Shown here: in pieces, positions 49,219 through 60,430 of the stretch
Position numbering within the stretch: position 1 is the first letter of the stretch
How the letters are laid out: the number at the start of each line of letters is the position of its first letter
Assembly: GCA_003342895.1 (NCBI GenBank)
Contig: PTFA01000306.1
Location: forward strand, 257,011-321,010
Origin: Casuarius casuarius
Lineage: Eukaryota > Chordata > Aves > Casuariiformes > Casuariidae
DNA: 64,000 bases
Direction of reading: 5' to 3'
The notes under the pieces: generated by a model
What the model was told of the DNA's origin: nothing
Database searches by the model: none
Seen by the model: only the letters and a program-made list of their open reading frames with translations
Made by a program: the position numbers and the translations under genes

Positions 49219-49392
49219 AAATGCTCAATCAGAATTCATACTTCAGAAACTTATTGTCTGCAGTCCAGATCATGCTGCAAACTTGATATCAAAATCATGA
49301 TGCCTGTGTGGATATCCCATTAAAGGAAAACGAGATTCTTTTGAATAAAAGTAGGAACCTGTGTGTGGAATCCCTAGCAAAAGCAGGCCTGT

Positions 49393-49462
49393 GGCCCCGA
49401 TCATAGGCCATTTAAAATCCATTTGCGTCTTTTCACTGTATTCAGTGGTTTTGGATCAGATC
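49393..49462. repeat. Family B foldback repeat, nearly full length
   Basis: This is the best copy of the family. Left end GGCCCCGATC, middle CATTTGCGTCTTTTCACTG, then TTCAGTGG and right end TTTTGGATCAGATC. The remembered consensus is a palindrome of about 72 bases with GGGCCTGATCC / GGATCAGGCCC ends, and this copy is about 70. It is non-coding and would have been mobilised in trans, if it is a transposon at all. The name is not verified. Confidence 0.5.
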
Positions 49463-49891
49463 TTAGACATTAGTATGTATGTTCAGTTGCAATCATAGGA
49501 AACTAATGGCACATGGTACTTAAGGGGACACTGTCAGGTCAAGCAAAGCCTTAGACAAGGTTTTACAGCACTTGAAACTGAATTATTTCAATTGATTTCA
49601 TTTATCAAATTTAATGGGAAAAAATCAAATATGTCTCTGCAACATATTGCAATTCAAATTAGGGCAGTTCCAGGTCATAACAACTAAATCTGAAGATGAA
49701 ATTGTATTGTAGGCAAACTAGAAGTGGTCAAACACTCAAAGGAAAAAAATATGCAGTGATGCTTTTAAATGTAGAAAGATAGGAAAAAGCAAACAAGAAA
49801 CACTTTCAAGCTGTTTTTGAACAAGCTTTTGGTTTTATTTAAACTGAGTAGCCTAGCTCTTTGTGGTTTGTTTTTGAAAAAAAATCATGTT
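49463..49891. other. AT-rich non-coding DNA, no gene seen
   Basis: No frame, repeat or control element was recognised. Confidence 0.6.
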
Positions 49892-50194
49892 TTAATTTTT
49901 CTTGTTAAACATAATAAGAACATATGATTTGATTAAGCCAGATAACAAGGCAAAGAATGAAAACACAATAAAGGTGCAGCAATGTACAATAAAGTTACAA
50001 AAAAGTACAATAAAATAAAGTAATAACCTGCCTTCCAGACAGTTTTCACTAGACTCAGAAGGCTGCAAGATTGTGTTTGTTGGATTATCCCAAAATGTTG
50101 CGTGTCTTTTGCCTGGCACAAGAAGTTTGGTGGTACGTTTGTCTGGCCTGTTAACATTTGTCACCACCATTTCAAATTTAATGGCACTATTCAT
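49892..50194 (-). other. 100-codon open frame, unknown; includes tandem repeat
   Basis: The first half of the frame (to about residue 56) reads as a polar peptide beginning MNSAIKFEMVVTNVN and containing RATT-like and basic patches. A donor-like GCAGGTTATT lies near 50029-50020. The second half is the 21-bp tandem at 49965-50026 translated into hydrophobic heptads. No family is recognised. A chance frame is most likely; a small exon covering the first half cannot be excluded. Confidence 0.12.
49965..50026. repeat. 21-bp tandem repeat, about three copies
   Basis: Units begin ACAATAAA at 49965, 49986 and 50007, exactly 21 bases apart, with diverged unit ends. Because 21 is a multiple of three, the period keeps the minus-strand frame open and gives a repeated FIV-containing heptad. 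Confidence 0.7.
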
Positions 50195-52612
50195 CTAGTT
50201 GGTCATTTTATTTTTCAAGAGCATCTGGGAACAGCAGAGAAAATGACCATGATGTTCACTAGGTACACATAGCTGTCAACGGTATTACAGTCCTGCGGTC
50301 ATACAAAAGCACCTCCCCATTTTTATTAAACACTTAGCTCTATTATGCTTTCCATGTCAATGAAAAAATGGGTTTGTGTGATTTTTCCTTTTGCAACTAT
50401 GTGACAAACAGAATGTTTAACTTTAATGTGAATTTCCCTCCCCACTCTACCACCAGGTTATCGAAAGGCACCTCAGAACTGACTGTGCAGAAAGGTCAGT
50501 AGATGAGGAAGTTCTCAATTTCTTCCACTGGCATGAAGGCCAAGTGGAGACCTACACAAAGTGGGATCATGCCACCATATGTTCTTTGTTTCTTAACTGT
50601 TGAGCTTCTGGATTTCATGCAGCCACCTGGGTTACTTATGGAACTTTAATTTCTCAAGACCTGGGCAGGCTGCCTACCTTTTCATGGACTTGATAAAACC
50701 AGACAGAAAGAACTACAGACTTAAAAGGGACAAGAAAAAAAAATGCCTATGGAAAAAGTAACAGAAGATTGTTATTCTAAAGAGGGGTTCACATTTGTTT
50801 CCAATATGAACATTGAATACAGCATGGAAAATTGAAATGGTATTTTTCTTCTAGGGCTGCACCAACAGAAAAATGAATGGAAAGGGTGATTCAGGATTGC
50901 AGAGAATATCCAGCATACAACAACATTTCAATATGAGTAATTTCCAAGCCATTACCTCACTCTACTTGGTTAAATTTTGGGGGGGGTAAAATAATTGCCT
51001 CAGCAAATTTGTTATTCCTTGTTTGCCTCAAAGAAATGCATTTTTTTAATTATAATGTTTTTTCATCCCAGCGTTACAGGTAATGCCACTGCTATTTTAT
51101 ACACTGCCTGGCTTTAAGTGTTAGCCAGAAGTTGGGGTAATCAGTAATGACAGGAAATAAGTGGAGAATGTGACTTAACTCAGGAGGAAACAGAACTCTG
51201 AAATGAGTCCTCTAGCGCATTTAAAAGAATTTTGTATTGGCTCCTGTTTATTTTTGTTCAGATTTGCCTGAGCAAAACACAGTAACATGCAGTTTTAAAT
51301 ATACACCAGATACACAACAGCAGCCAAGCCAGTCCTTGTCAAAGATTATGACACAACAACTTTCACTAGTTCAGTAACTTAACATGCAATGGCATTTCCT
51401 TTCTCTTGCACTTTCTACTGCACTTTCATGCTGCCCATGAAAAATGGTTAATGCCTTGCTTATTAGCTTCATGCTACATTCCTGAAATCTGCAAACAACT
51501 TTCCACATCTTTAAACTTCCCCACCACCACACCCCTAAACTTGGTATTTCCTTCCCAAGTGTTCCTTGGAAATACTTCTTGTTTAATTATTTAGTAAGTC
51601 TGTGAGGAGAGATGAGAGCAAGGTCTAAACTTCAATGGATATAACTGAGAAAGTAGGCAGAAAGGTAAGGATTGTTTTAGCAAGTGATGTGGTTGGACAG
51701 CAACTCAAAGGCTTTATGTCCAGAGAAGCCATGTCCAAATACCATGACACATAACAGAAATGGAATGTAAATTGTTTTACTTGCCATAAGTTAAAAGATG
51801 AGCTTGCTGCTTTTGTTTTCTTTTTGTCTTCATCTACTGCTGTATGCAATTATTAAATTTTTTATTATGTGATGCCCATAAAGGAATTTCAGGGTGACTG
51901 TCTGCTCCTACTTGATTTCAGCCTCGCACCATTTTCTAGGAAAAATAAGACTGGATATTTTCTTGCATGTTCTAGATGTTTAACTGTGACAAGATGCATA
52001 CAGTCTTACTGAAGACAAAGGAGAAGTCATCAGCACAAAGGAAAAGGCTCCTATTAATACTGAAAGTTCCTATGTTCTTATGTTCTTCGGCCCTCGTTCA
52101 GAAGACTGTTATCTAGGTGACTTCAGTAATGGAATAAGTTGGGTCATCATGATACACTCATATACCAGCTTGTCATGAAATGTCAATGATGACATATCAA
52201 AAGACTATCAGGAATTGAAGATGATCTTTTCAGAACCATTACTAATGTACAAAACTGTTTGTCTTGAAAGGCAACCTTATTCGTAATTTGACTACCTATG
52301 GAATCTCAAAGCATAAGGAAAGAAAGGCTCATAGGGAGAAATAAAACCTTAAAAAAAAAAAAAGCTGACTGCTGAAAAAAATGCACAGTCTTTCTGGTCA
52401 AGAGTCCCTTCACCAAAATTCTGGTTATTAAAGCTTGTCCACTTTTTCTAACCATGTAAGCTTGTCCACCAAAAAAATATTACGTATTACCTTTCTGCAA
52501 ATCTTACCTCTCTTCTTAAACCATCACAACTGCAATAACACTACTATTCCAAATATGTGAACATATGGCTATAAGTCCTCCTTAATAGGTAAAACTTCAT
52601 TAAAAAAAAAAT
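50195..52612. other. AT-rich non-coding DNA, no gene seen
   Basis: This contains G8 at 50979-50986 and a short word, CTTCAATGGATATAACTGAG, at 51630-51649 that resembles the core of family A. No gene was seen. Confidence 0.5.
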
Positions 52613-52659
<47 letters not shown>

Positions 52660-52661
52660 AA
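52613..52661. repeat. GAAA tetranucleotide microsatellite
   Basis: About twelve uninterrupted AGAA/GAAA units follow an A9 run. This is the longest perfect microsatellite in the window and is likely to vary in length between individuals. Confidence 0.97.
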
Positions 52662-54020
52662 TCAGTTCCCATAGTGAAAGACAGGCCAGGTCATCTCATA
52701 TTTGAGCAAAACAGAGAACAAGATTTTTCCCTTTTATAAAATGGAACTGGAAATTTACTTGTAACAGTGTTAGGTAAAAGTCATGACAGTTTAGTAAGCC
52801 ATTTTTACTGAATATTGTTAAATTTCACCACTTTTTATGTTCTTGAACTAGCTAAAAATGCACAGTGATTTTTCAAATATATCTGTTAATCAAGCTATCT
52901 TGTTGGGTAGTTTTGGAGAAGAACAGTTAGTTTGTAGCTTGCCTGCAAGTAGTTCTTGGAACCACTTTTGAATATATGCCTTTTTGTTTAAGTATTTTCA
53001 TTTTATATCTATTAACTACACCTTTATCCATTTCTTATCTTCCTAAATATATATATATTGATATCTTTAGTCCTCTGTGTTTTACTTTTTCCAGGATGAT
53101 ATTCAGCATTTCTTCCCCTCTTTAAGAAGGCACAGGAATTTTGTACATATCAGCCATTTATTATGCTGCAGACCTAACCTCACCCTGTAGATTTAATAAC
53201 CTTGGATTTCTCTCTTTAAGTATGAAAGAATCAGAGAAAGCATGGTCCCAGTTGCATTCTTGGGAGACTATAGTAAAATTGTTTAGGGATGGAAATAAAG
53301 TTTTAGCAAAACTATGCATGTAATCATGGGGTTCCATGATGGTAGTGTAGACAGCTTCTTTGTATATGCTAACGGACAGCAATATTTGAGTTTAGAGCTA
53401 CCTCCCCTCTCTTCCCCAGCAGCTTATTTAAAACTTGTCTGACTTTTTTTAAAGGTTGTTGCTGAGCCCTGGCCAATCCAGTTCTGCGGTCTGGGAGAAA
53501 AGGAGGGTAAGCAACAGCCTTAGAGGGTAGCACTTGGCTTTGTTCTGTTGGGAAATTTTTATACTATCTATACCTAGGTTCTGAATTAGGGTAACCAATG
53601 TGATTAGTTAGAGTAAATTCAAAAAGACAGAGCCTCTTCTTCTTTCTCTTTCAGTGAAAGATCCTAATTCTCAAATTCTGAAACGCATTATGAAGAGGTA
53701 CCTCACTCTATTCAGTATATAAGAAGCCTAGCCTCCAGTCTGACACCAAAAGATAGGTGCTAAAAATAAGCCATATAAACAATTCTCTCACCAACTTTGC
53801 AGCAGAAATTGTATAGACAATCTCTACCATTCTAGATTATTATGGACAAACCCTTACACCCTCCCCTGCACCAGCAAAAAAAAGATGAGGATGCACCATG
53901 TGTTAGCTAGCATGGTAACTAACATGAAGCACAATCCTAGAGGACAGTAGACCGTGCTTTTAACATATGTTAGCAAGCTGAGATAAGCCCAGTGGAAGCT
54001 TCTTTATGTCAACATGCTAA

Positions 54021-54032
54021 CTCACGCGTGAG
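54021..54032. repeat. Perfect 12-bp palindrome CTCACGCGTGAG
   Basis: A self-complementary site with two CpG dinucleotides in AT-rich DNA. It could bind a dimeric transcription factor, but no known consensus is matched exactly. Confidence 0.6.
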
Positions 54033-54539
54033 CAGCTTGTGTGATTTTCTCTTTACCAGGTTTATAGCTTTTTTTCTTGTTAGATACATACTTTCTTCTT
54101 AGCTGTAACACTACATGAGGAAATACTTGTCCATCATAACACAAGCTGAGTTATCATGACACGGGCAGAGTAAAATAGAGTAATCACATTTGTCACAAGC
54201 ATGTAAATCATGTGGTATTGTTCACCCTCTGCATAAGCATAAATGCAATGTGAACAATCAAGACTGAATTTGAGTTGTTTTCCACAAATAGTTTGCAATG
54301 TCTGCTGAGATTGTGCTGCTTCTAGTGAAACCTGTTCACTAGAATATTCATGGGAAATGAATGAAAAAGAGATGTAGTCACAGTAAAAAATGAATTTGTG
54401 GATTTTGCATGGCTATCCAGTAGTAACTGAGGTTCCTCCCACCCACTGCCAGCTTTGCATATGAGTGAAGTTGGCAAAGTTTATCTTTAAATCAGTGGTG
54501 GACCACAAGAAATAGTACTAACTCCTGTGTCGTTAAAGT

Positions 54540-54577
54540 AAATTTTGCCTTTGAGTGCAGTGGGCACAGGACCATGT
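54540..54577. repeat. Old interspersed repeat fragment, family D end
   Basis: AAATTTTGCCTTTGAG, then TGCAGTGGGCACAGGACC, follows the order of the sauropsid repeat arm AAATTCTGCC..GACTTCAATGGGAGCAGGA as I recall it. A short and loose match. Confidence 0.3.
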
Positions 54578-55801
54578 TCAACACTTTGCTTTCAACAAAG
54601 TTTTTTTCCACATTCACAGTAGTTTACAACTATTAGACCTAGTCTCCCAACAGGCTCTGGTCTGTGTAGTATCAATTTGATGTCTGTCCTTTCAAAAACT
54701 CATCTCAGTAGGGAATTTGGACCATTAATTGAATAGTGGGTAGTTATGTGAGAAGAGACTTCCAAAGGATCACACAGAAAGGAATTGGAAGTGAAAAGAA
54801 GGGTGGCTATTTTCCAAGATAATAGAAAAGTTAGCATAGAAGTAGAGATGCAAAGAGTTCTGGAAACAAGTTACCCGGCACTCTGACTGCACCATTCCTT
54901 CCTGACATGCTGAGAGGGCAATAGCTCCTTCTCTTCCCATTTAGAGTCTCAGTGCTCCTTCAGAGAGGTCAAGATAATTTTCAGTCTGCCTTTATTTCCA
55001 CTTCTGCCTATTGGGACTCATCAAAATGAGGAATGAACAAAATATAGCTTGGGGATCCTTAGGATTTAGCTCTTGTTGGAGTATTTTAACATTAAGACTT
55101 TTAAAATTTGGGGCATAATTCTCCAGTCGATTTCCTTTCCTTTTTTAAAAATTCTGGGTTTATCCCAGGTTGACTTTATTAATACTTCTAACTGCAGCAT
55201 TAGAGGAGAGAATAATCTGGTGCGTACATCCTAGAGATACAACTGTTCTAGCTCTCATGTGCTTCACTACAATGTACTCTTGTCAATGCCCCTTATGTAT
55301 TTCCATCTGTCTACCTGCACTGCAGCAGATGTAGGTTTCAGCAGATGTAGACAGCTTCGTACTGTGCACAGAATATTTTTTTCCCTTTGGTAAGTGCACA
55401 GTAGCCATAGTGCCCAGAATGATGCAGGTGGAAAGAGCTCCCAGCCATTCAGGCTTGTCCAAGAATCCATGGGGGCTGATTGCTGTCATGTTTAGAGTGC
55501 ATTAGTAGGGATGATTCATTCTGGAGTATGTGTGAGCCCTCACCTTCTGACTTGTCCATTCAGTTCAGACTTCACTTTACGGATCTGATTTTTTTTTCTC
55601 TGTTCATGAACTCATCATTTGCCACAAAAATCTCACTTCCCACATGTCCTTTCAACAATCATATATCGTATTTTTTTTGTCCTTCTTCTGAACCTCCTCA
55701 ATAATAAATATTATCATTTCAGTCTGTGCCCTAGCATGGCAAAAGATTAACAAGACCAATCTAGATGACACAATCTTCATTAGTAGAATCTTCAAGATTT
55801 A

Positions 55802-56194
55802 TTAAAATAATCTTCCCAACTCTTTGTCTGCCTGTCTATCAAAGCAGGAGACCCTAACTGTGCTGTTACTTGTATCTGACAGCATTGATTTACAGTCCTC
55901 TGAGTCTGGGCCCAAAATCAGCAGTCTGTTTTCATGCTTTGACATGGCTGATCTGTGGTAACGGAGGAGCATCACAGCTTCACTTTCAGCTAGCTCTGAA
56001 CAAGAAACTTGGTTGGAATGAGGAAAAAGCTCTAAAGGAACTTTAGGCCATTTCTCTTTTCCTTTCTTCATTTTGTATCGCGCATGCCCTAATTCTTTGC
56101 AATGGCTTCTTACCATGGACGTGAAACAAACCACAAATCCATCACTGTAGTAAGTGTAACAGTTGCGAAGACATATGAGATGACTAAGGGAAAC
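55802..56194 (-). other. 130-codon open frame with polyadenylation hexamer at its stop, unknown
   Basis: On the minus strand the frame is open from 56194 to the TAA at 55804-55802. The first in-frame ATG is at 56116 and gives 104 codons. The peptide is balanced and soluble-looking, with no long hydrophobic run. It contains KMKKGKEKWPKVP, SELAESEAVMLLRY and LLILGPDSEDCKSML. AATAAA occupies 55803-55798, overlapping the stop. ATGGTAAGAAG at 56116-56106 would also serve as a splice donor, giving an opposite reading as an upstream exon ending there. I recognise no family. A terminal exon, a retrocopy fragment or a chance frame are all open. Confidence 0.2.
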
Positions 56195-59100
56195 TCACAT
56201 TTTTAGCTGCTGCTGAAGGAGTAGAGACAAATAAAATGAAGGATCTTCTTACAAGCAGAAAATTGCCAACTCGAATTAAAAATAATATGAAATGAAAATA
56301 TTCTTCATTCTTAACCATTAAGCATCTCCTAAATAAAACTGTCCCAAGACTGAGATTCCTAAAAATTGTAAGGTTGACAAAATAGGAGCACTAGTCAAGG
56401 ACAAAACAAACAAATAAATAAATAACGTTCTGTCCCCTGGGAGTTTCCAATCTATGAAGAACTGAAGACAAGGTATGGATCTTTTCAGGAGACTGCAATG
56501 AAAAAGACGTTATTCCCTAACATCATAGGCACTGATATTTAGCTAGCAGAGGTTGATCTTCATCAAGATTTTTGTTAAATATCACACAAGTGGATAATTT
56601 TACAAATCAGTTTAAAAGAGGACAGCAAGGTTGCTTATAGGCATATACGAGGAGAACCTTCCAACAGATCAGAAAAGAAAGGGAGAAATCAACATTGTAT
56701 TTTAAACTTTTATCTAAGAGATGAGGAAAAAGGATTTGAACTGGTAAAGATGCTAGGGAGCTGATACTGCATATAAATAACAACAGTAAACATGCTCAAA
56801 TCAAGCAGGTCATGAAAATAATGAAAGGCAGTCCAGTACTGACAGGCAGCAATTTTTACTGCCTTGTTTCATGGTGATGTTGGAAAGCAGAAGGCAGTTG
56901 TAGCGTTCCTTGGAGGTGTTGGATGACAATAACGCAAAGGCTTTTAACAGAGGTATTGAAAGACAAGGGGCAACGGGAGAAATAGTTACCATATTTTCAA
57001 GTGAATAATACACCTTCAGATAACCTACACTCTATTAAAGAATTGTTCCTTGAATATAAGCCCATAGATGATAACCCACAGCTACTGATAAGCCACATAA
57101 AACAGATGAAAGGGAGATGTACTGGGAGAACCAGATCTGACAGTGGTGTATCAAATAGAGGGGAAGCTAAAAAAGAAAAGGACATACTGTGGATTTAGAC
57201 GTAGGGTGGCAAACAGTGAAGAGATTTGTCTAAGACCCTGTTTGCACATGGAGTCCACACTGCTGCTGAATCTCAAGGTTGTTGGTTTCTGTCTATTAGT
57301 TTTTTAAACAGAACCACATGTTGCACACATGATAGTGTGGCCAATAACGCTGTTAATATACTTCTGTAATACCTGAAAATGCATCAATCTGTTGTTTGGA
57401 AGCAAGAGTAAAATCAGATGTCCTGGTCAATCAAATGATCTTTTTACTCCATGCCTTTTCTCATGGAAGGTGTTGTGTTTATGATGAGAGAAAGACACAG
57501 ATTTGAAATAAGTACTTTCAGTAAAGTAATAAGAGAAAGTAAATGCAAATGGAAAACACAAAATAAACTGTTTATAAAAATATTGTCCTCACAAGAACCT
57601 TCCAGAAGATTTCTGTCTAACTTTTGATATATATATGTGTGTATATATGTGTGTGTATGTATATCTGCATATAGAGAGACTTTGTATATAGTGTCCTTCA
57701 TTTCATTATGTAAGAAAACTTGCGATGAGATTTTTTTCTGTTAAGGATTCATTTATTCAGAATAACATTTTATTAACAGGTACTTAACAAGGAATTTGAG
57801 AAAAAGACAAAAGTAACTGCTTAACAAAAAATGAGATGTAGAACCTGAAGTAGTAATGGCTATTATATGACCTGTCATGAAACAGTTGAGTGATGATATA
57901 AAATTATAATCTCCACTGGAATCATGAAGGCATGAGAGCATGTCAAACATATATCAGACGTCTACTGGAAGTAGAAAAAATCTCTTAAACTGTGATCTGA
58001 GTTGGAATGTAAACCACGCTGCTAATAAGCAGCTCCTCTCCAAACGATATCTAAGTTTAAGCGAAATGAGCTGACAATTTACATGCAGATTTTATGACTA
58101 TGGCCCTGCATCACAAACTTATTTTATAATTGGTGTTGCTTGGTCCCAAATTGAAGCAGTAAGTCCAAGTACTAAAGGTGTGTGGTCTATACTCATATTT
58201 ATACAAAGTCTTCTCTGAACAAACTAAAGACAAATTTACGTACAACAAAATGATAGTGGCACAGATTTATCACTTGTTCTGCTTTATATCAAAGTTTAAT
58301 TCAGTTACTCAATGTTTTCTTTCATACAGCTATTGCATCCAGCATTATTTAAATTTAGAAAATTAAAAATAGAAGAAATATGAAAAGAATGTTTCAGTAA
58401 AGGTGGAAACTGATCCCAACATAAATGTAGCTTTATCTCTTTTGAATAGGACCAAAAATTTTGGCCTTGAAGATGACCTTGCCTGTGAAACAGAAAAATA
58501 ATGACCATGATCCATAAACTGGATATGTTCTACGTGAATGTTTCTCCCCATATGTTTCATGTGTACATATTCCCAGAACAGAAGTGGATTGCAAGTTATC
58601 ACCTCTTTGAGCACATTCTGGTTAAAGTCCACATCCAATTCCTAGATGAATCTGTCTCAAGAATGAAGTCTTAGCAAAGGCCGCAGCAGAAATAATGCCA
58701 CTCTGCTACCCACAGCCCTCTGGCTGACCAAAACTAGCAAGACAGTTTTGTAAAAGGTGACACACAATGTTGGACAGTTGCCCACCTTCATCTATGACAG
58801 GAATGTCTGACAAATCCTGTTTGCTGAAGTTGGCAGCTCAAGGTAAGAGCTCCTCCTGCTGACCTCTGCCATAACAGTATCATTTGGTGATCAGGAACTT
58901 AATTAAATACCGTGCTTTAACAGATAGCAGAGGGTCAGACAAAAAGTTCAAAGTCAACAGAGTGGCATTTGAAGATTGTAACTAAAAGGAGTGAAGTGAC
59001 GACCTGAAAAGGACATAAAAACATGAGCAGTGTACTGAAGAAATGTTCCTAATACTGAGGTCTGCAGATTAAATTTCCTGCAGAGGTGTTGAACCCCTGA

Positions 59101-60220
59101 GGCATATCTCACTTAAAACAATAAGTGAACATATAAATGAATAAAATATTTGCTGCTTTGGGAGACTTAATATTTCTTTCTTTGTAATTGATTGTATAAT
59201 TGATTGGTAAATTCAGCTAAAACATACAAACAACCATACACATATGGCAAACTAGACTAAGGGATTACTATGATGTAAATGTTAAAGCAGCATAGGAACA
59301 TAAATTGCATCACAGTAATCTCCCTAGGACTTAGAATAAATACTGATGTCACCTGTGTTATTGTGAATCTTGAGAATGTGATTTACATCAGCAATTCCTT
59401 TTTATTTTTAACATGTCATAGCATCTTAGACATTCTTCTTCTCTAAGGCTTGCTCTTGTGCCATCCTTTACAGAAGTCTTGTGGAGCTAAGGTAGAAATT
59501 TCCTCTGATTTTCTGCTTTGCAATCTAAATAGCCATGTGTGGTTAGGTGGTGACCACTTTGTTAATGCACTTTTGTAGCTACATACCATTAAACCACCTT
59601 AGTTCCGCTCTGCTTATTAGGCTGGGCAATGAACAATCATGTGAACAACCAGACATTTAGCAGTGACAATATAGCACCATTTCGCCTTCTGCCTTCTCTA
59701 CAGTTTTAAAGAGATCTATTGTCAATGTAATTCAGCAGTGGCACTATGAAATACAACACTATTTTTCCTTTAAAAAGACAATAGCTAAAACAAAAATCAT
59801 GATTATTGTCATCTCCTTCACACTGAACTTAAACATCAAGCAGATACTTCCTTTTTTTTCTTTTCTTTCAAGAGGAGAAAGCTTCTTGGAAACACAGCGC
59901 TGATGACAGGCTCTTGAAAGTAAGCTGCTGAGTTATGATGACAAGAACCATTCTGAAGTACTTTAATGGTGGATCATCCAAGGGGAAAAAAGAAAGATTA
60001 GGGCCTTACATCTCTAGTGGGTACTTCAGCTCACATCTGACCTACCGGATGCTGGTAAATGCAGGTTGTTATTGTTTGGAATGTTGGCCAAATTCTCTCC
60101 AAACAATTGTGATATTATTAGTAGGATATGATGTTAGGAACTGGGAATGATTCTATGAATACCTGCTCTTTGAAGAGGTGAGAGGTTTACCCTTTTTTGT
60201 GTTTCTTTTTTTTTAATCTT
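56195..60220. other. AT-rich non-coding DNA, no gene seen
   Basis: This holds a TAAA run at 56405-56425 and a TA/TG microsatellite at 57627-57664. A 65-codon plus frame at 57001-57198 starts from GTG and is closed by a stop just upstream. Nothing else was recognised. Confidence 0.5.
57627..57664. repeat. TA/TG dinucleotide microsatellite
   Basis: Alternating TA and TG blocks (ATATATATATGTGTG, TATATATGTGTGTG). A compound microsatellite. Confidence 0.85.
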
Positions 60221-60430
60221 TTCTTTTTAAACAATTTTAAAGCTGGATGACATAATTATTGCCCCAGTGACATTGCACTCGGAGAAGCCAGCTGACAAAA
60301 CGTTGCAGAAAGATTACAAAGCTGCAGTTTGAAACCTAATCTCATTTACATATTTAAATAAATAAATAAAATAGCCAGATGAATTTTGGCAGCTTAACAT
60401 CTTGGCAAAGAATAATGAGAGGATGACCTG
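60221..60430. promoter_or_regulatory. Possible conserved non-coding element (weak)
   Basis: The texture is non-repetitive apart from a TAAA run at 60355-60373. It carries words such as TGACATAATTATTGCC and CTAATCTCATTTACATA. There is no frame and no repeat match. The suggestion rests on appearance only. Confidence 0.1.

Larger units (their letters stand above)
47773..49392. other. AT-rich non-coding DNA, no gene seen
   Basis: This holds a G12 run at 48675-48686 and an AT-dinucleotide tract at 49181-49218. No frame exceeds 70 codons and no transposon was recognised. Confidence 0.55.
52662..55801. other. AT-rich non-coding DNA, no gene seen
   Basis: This holds a short TA repeat at 53047-53059, a 12-bp CpG-containing palindrome at 54021-54032 and an old-repeat fragment at 54540-54577. 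Frames are short and random-looking. Confidence 0.5.

Noticed and set aside
50449..50462. Additional CTCF-like word CCACCAGGTTAT
   Set aside because: It fails at the invariant GG positions of the core.
52613..52661. CRISPR-like array
   Set aside because: This is a plain tetranucleotide microsatellite. No spaced repeats of CRISPR type occur anywhere in the window.
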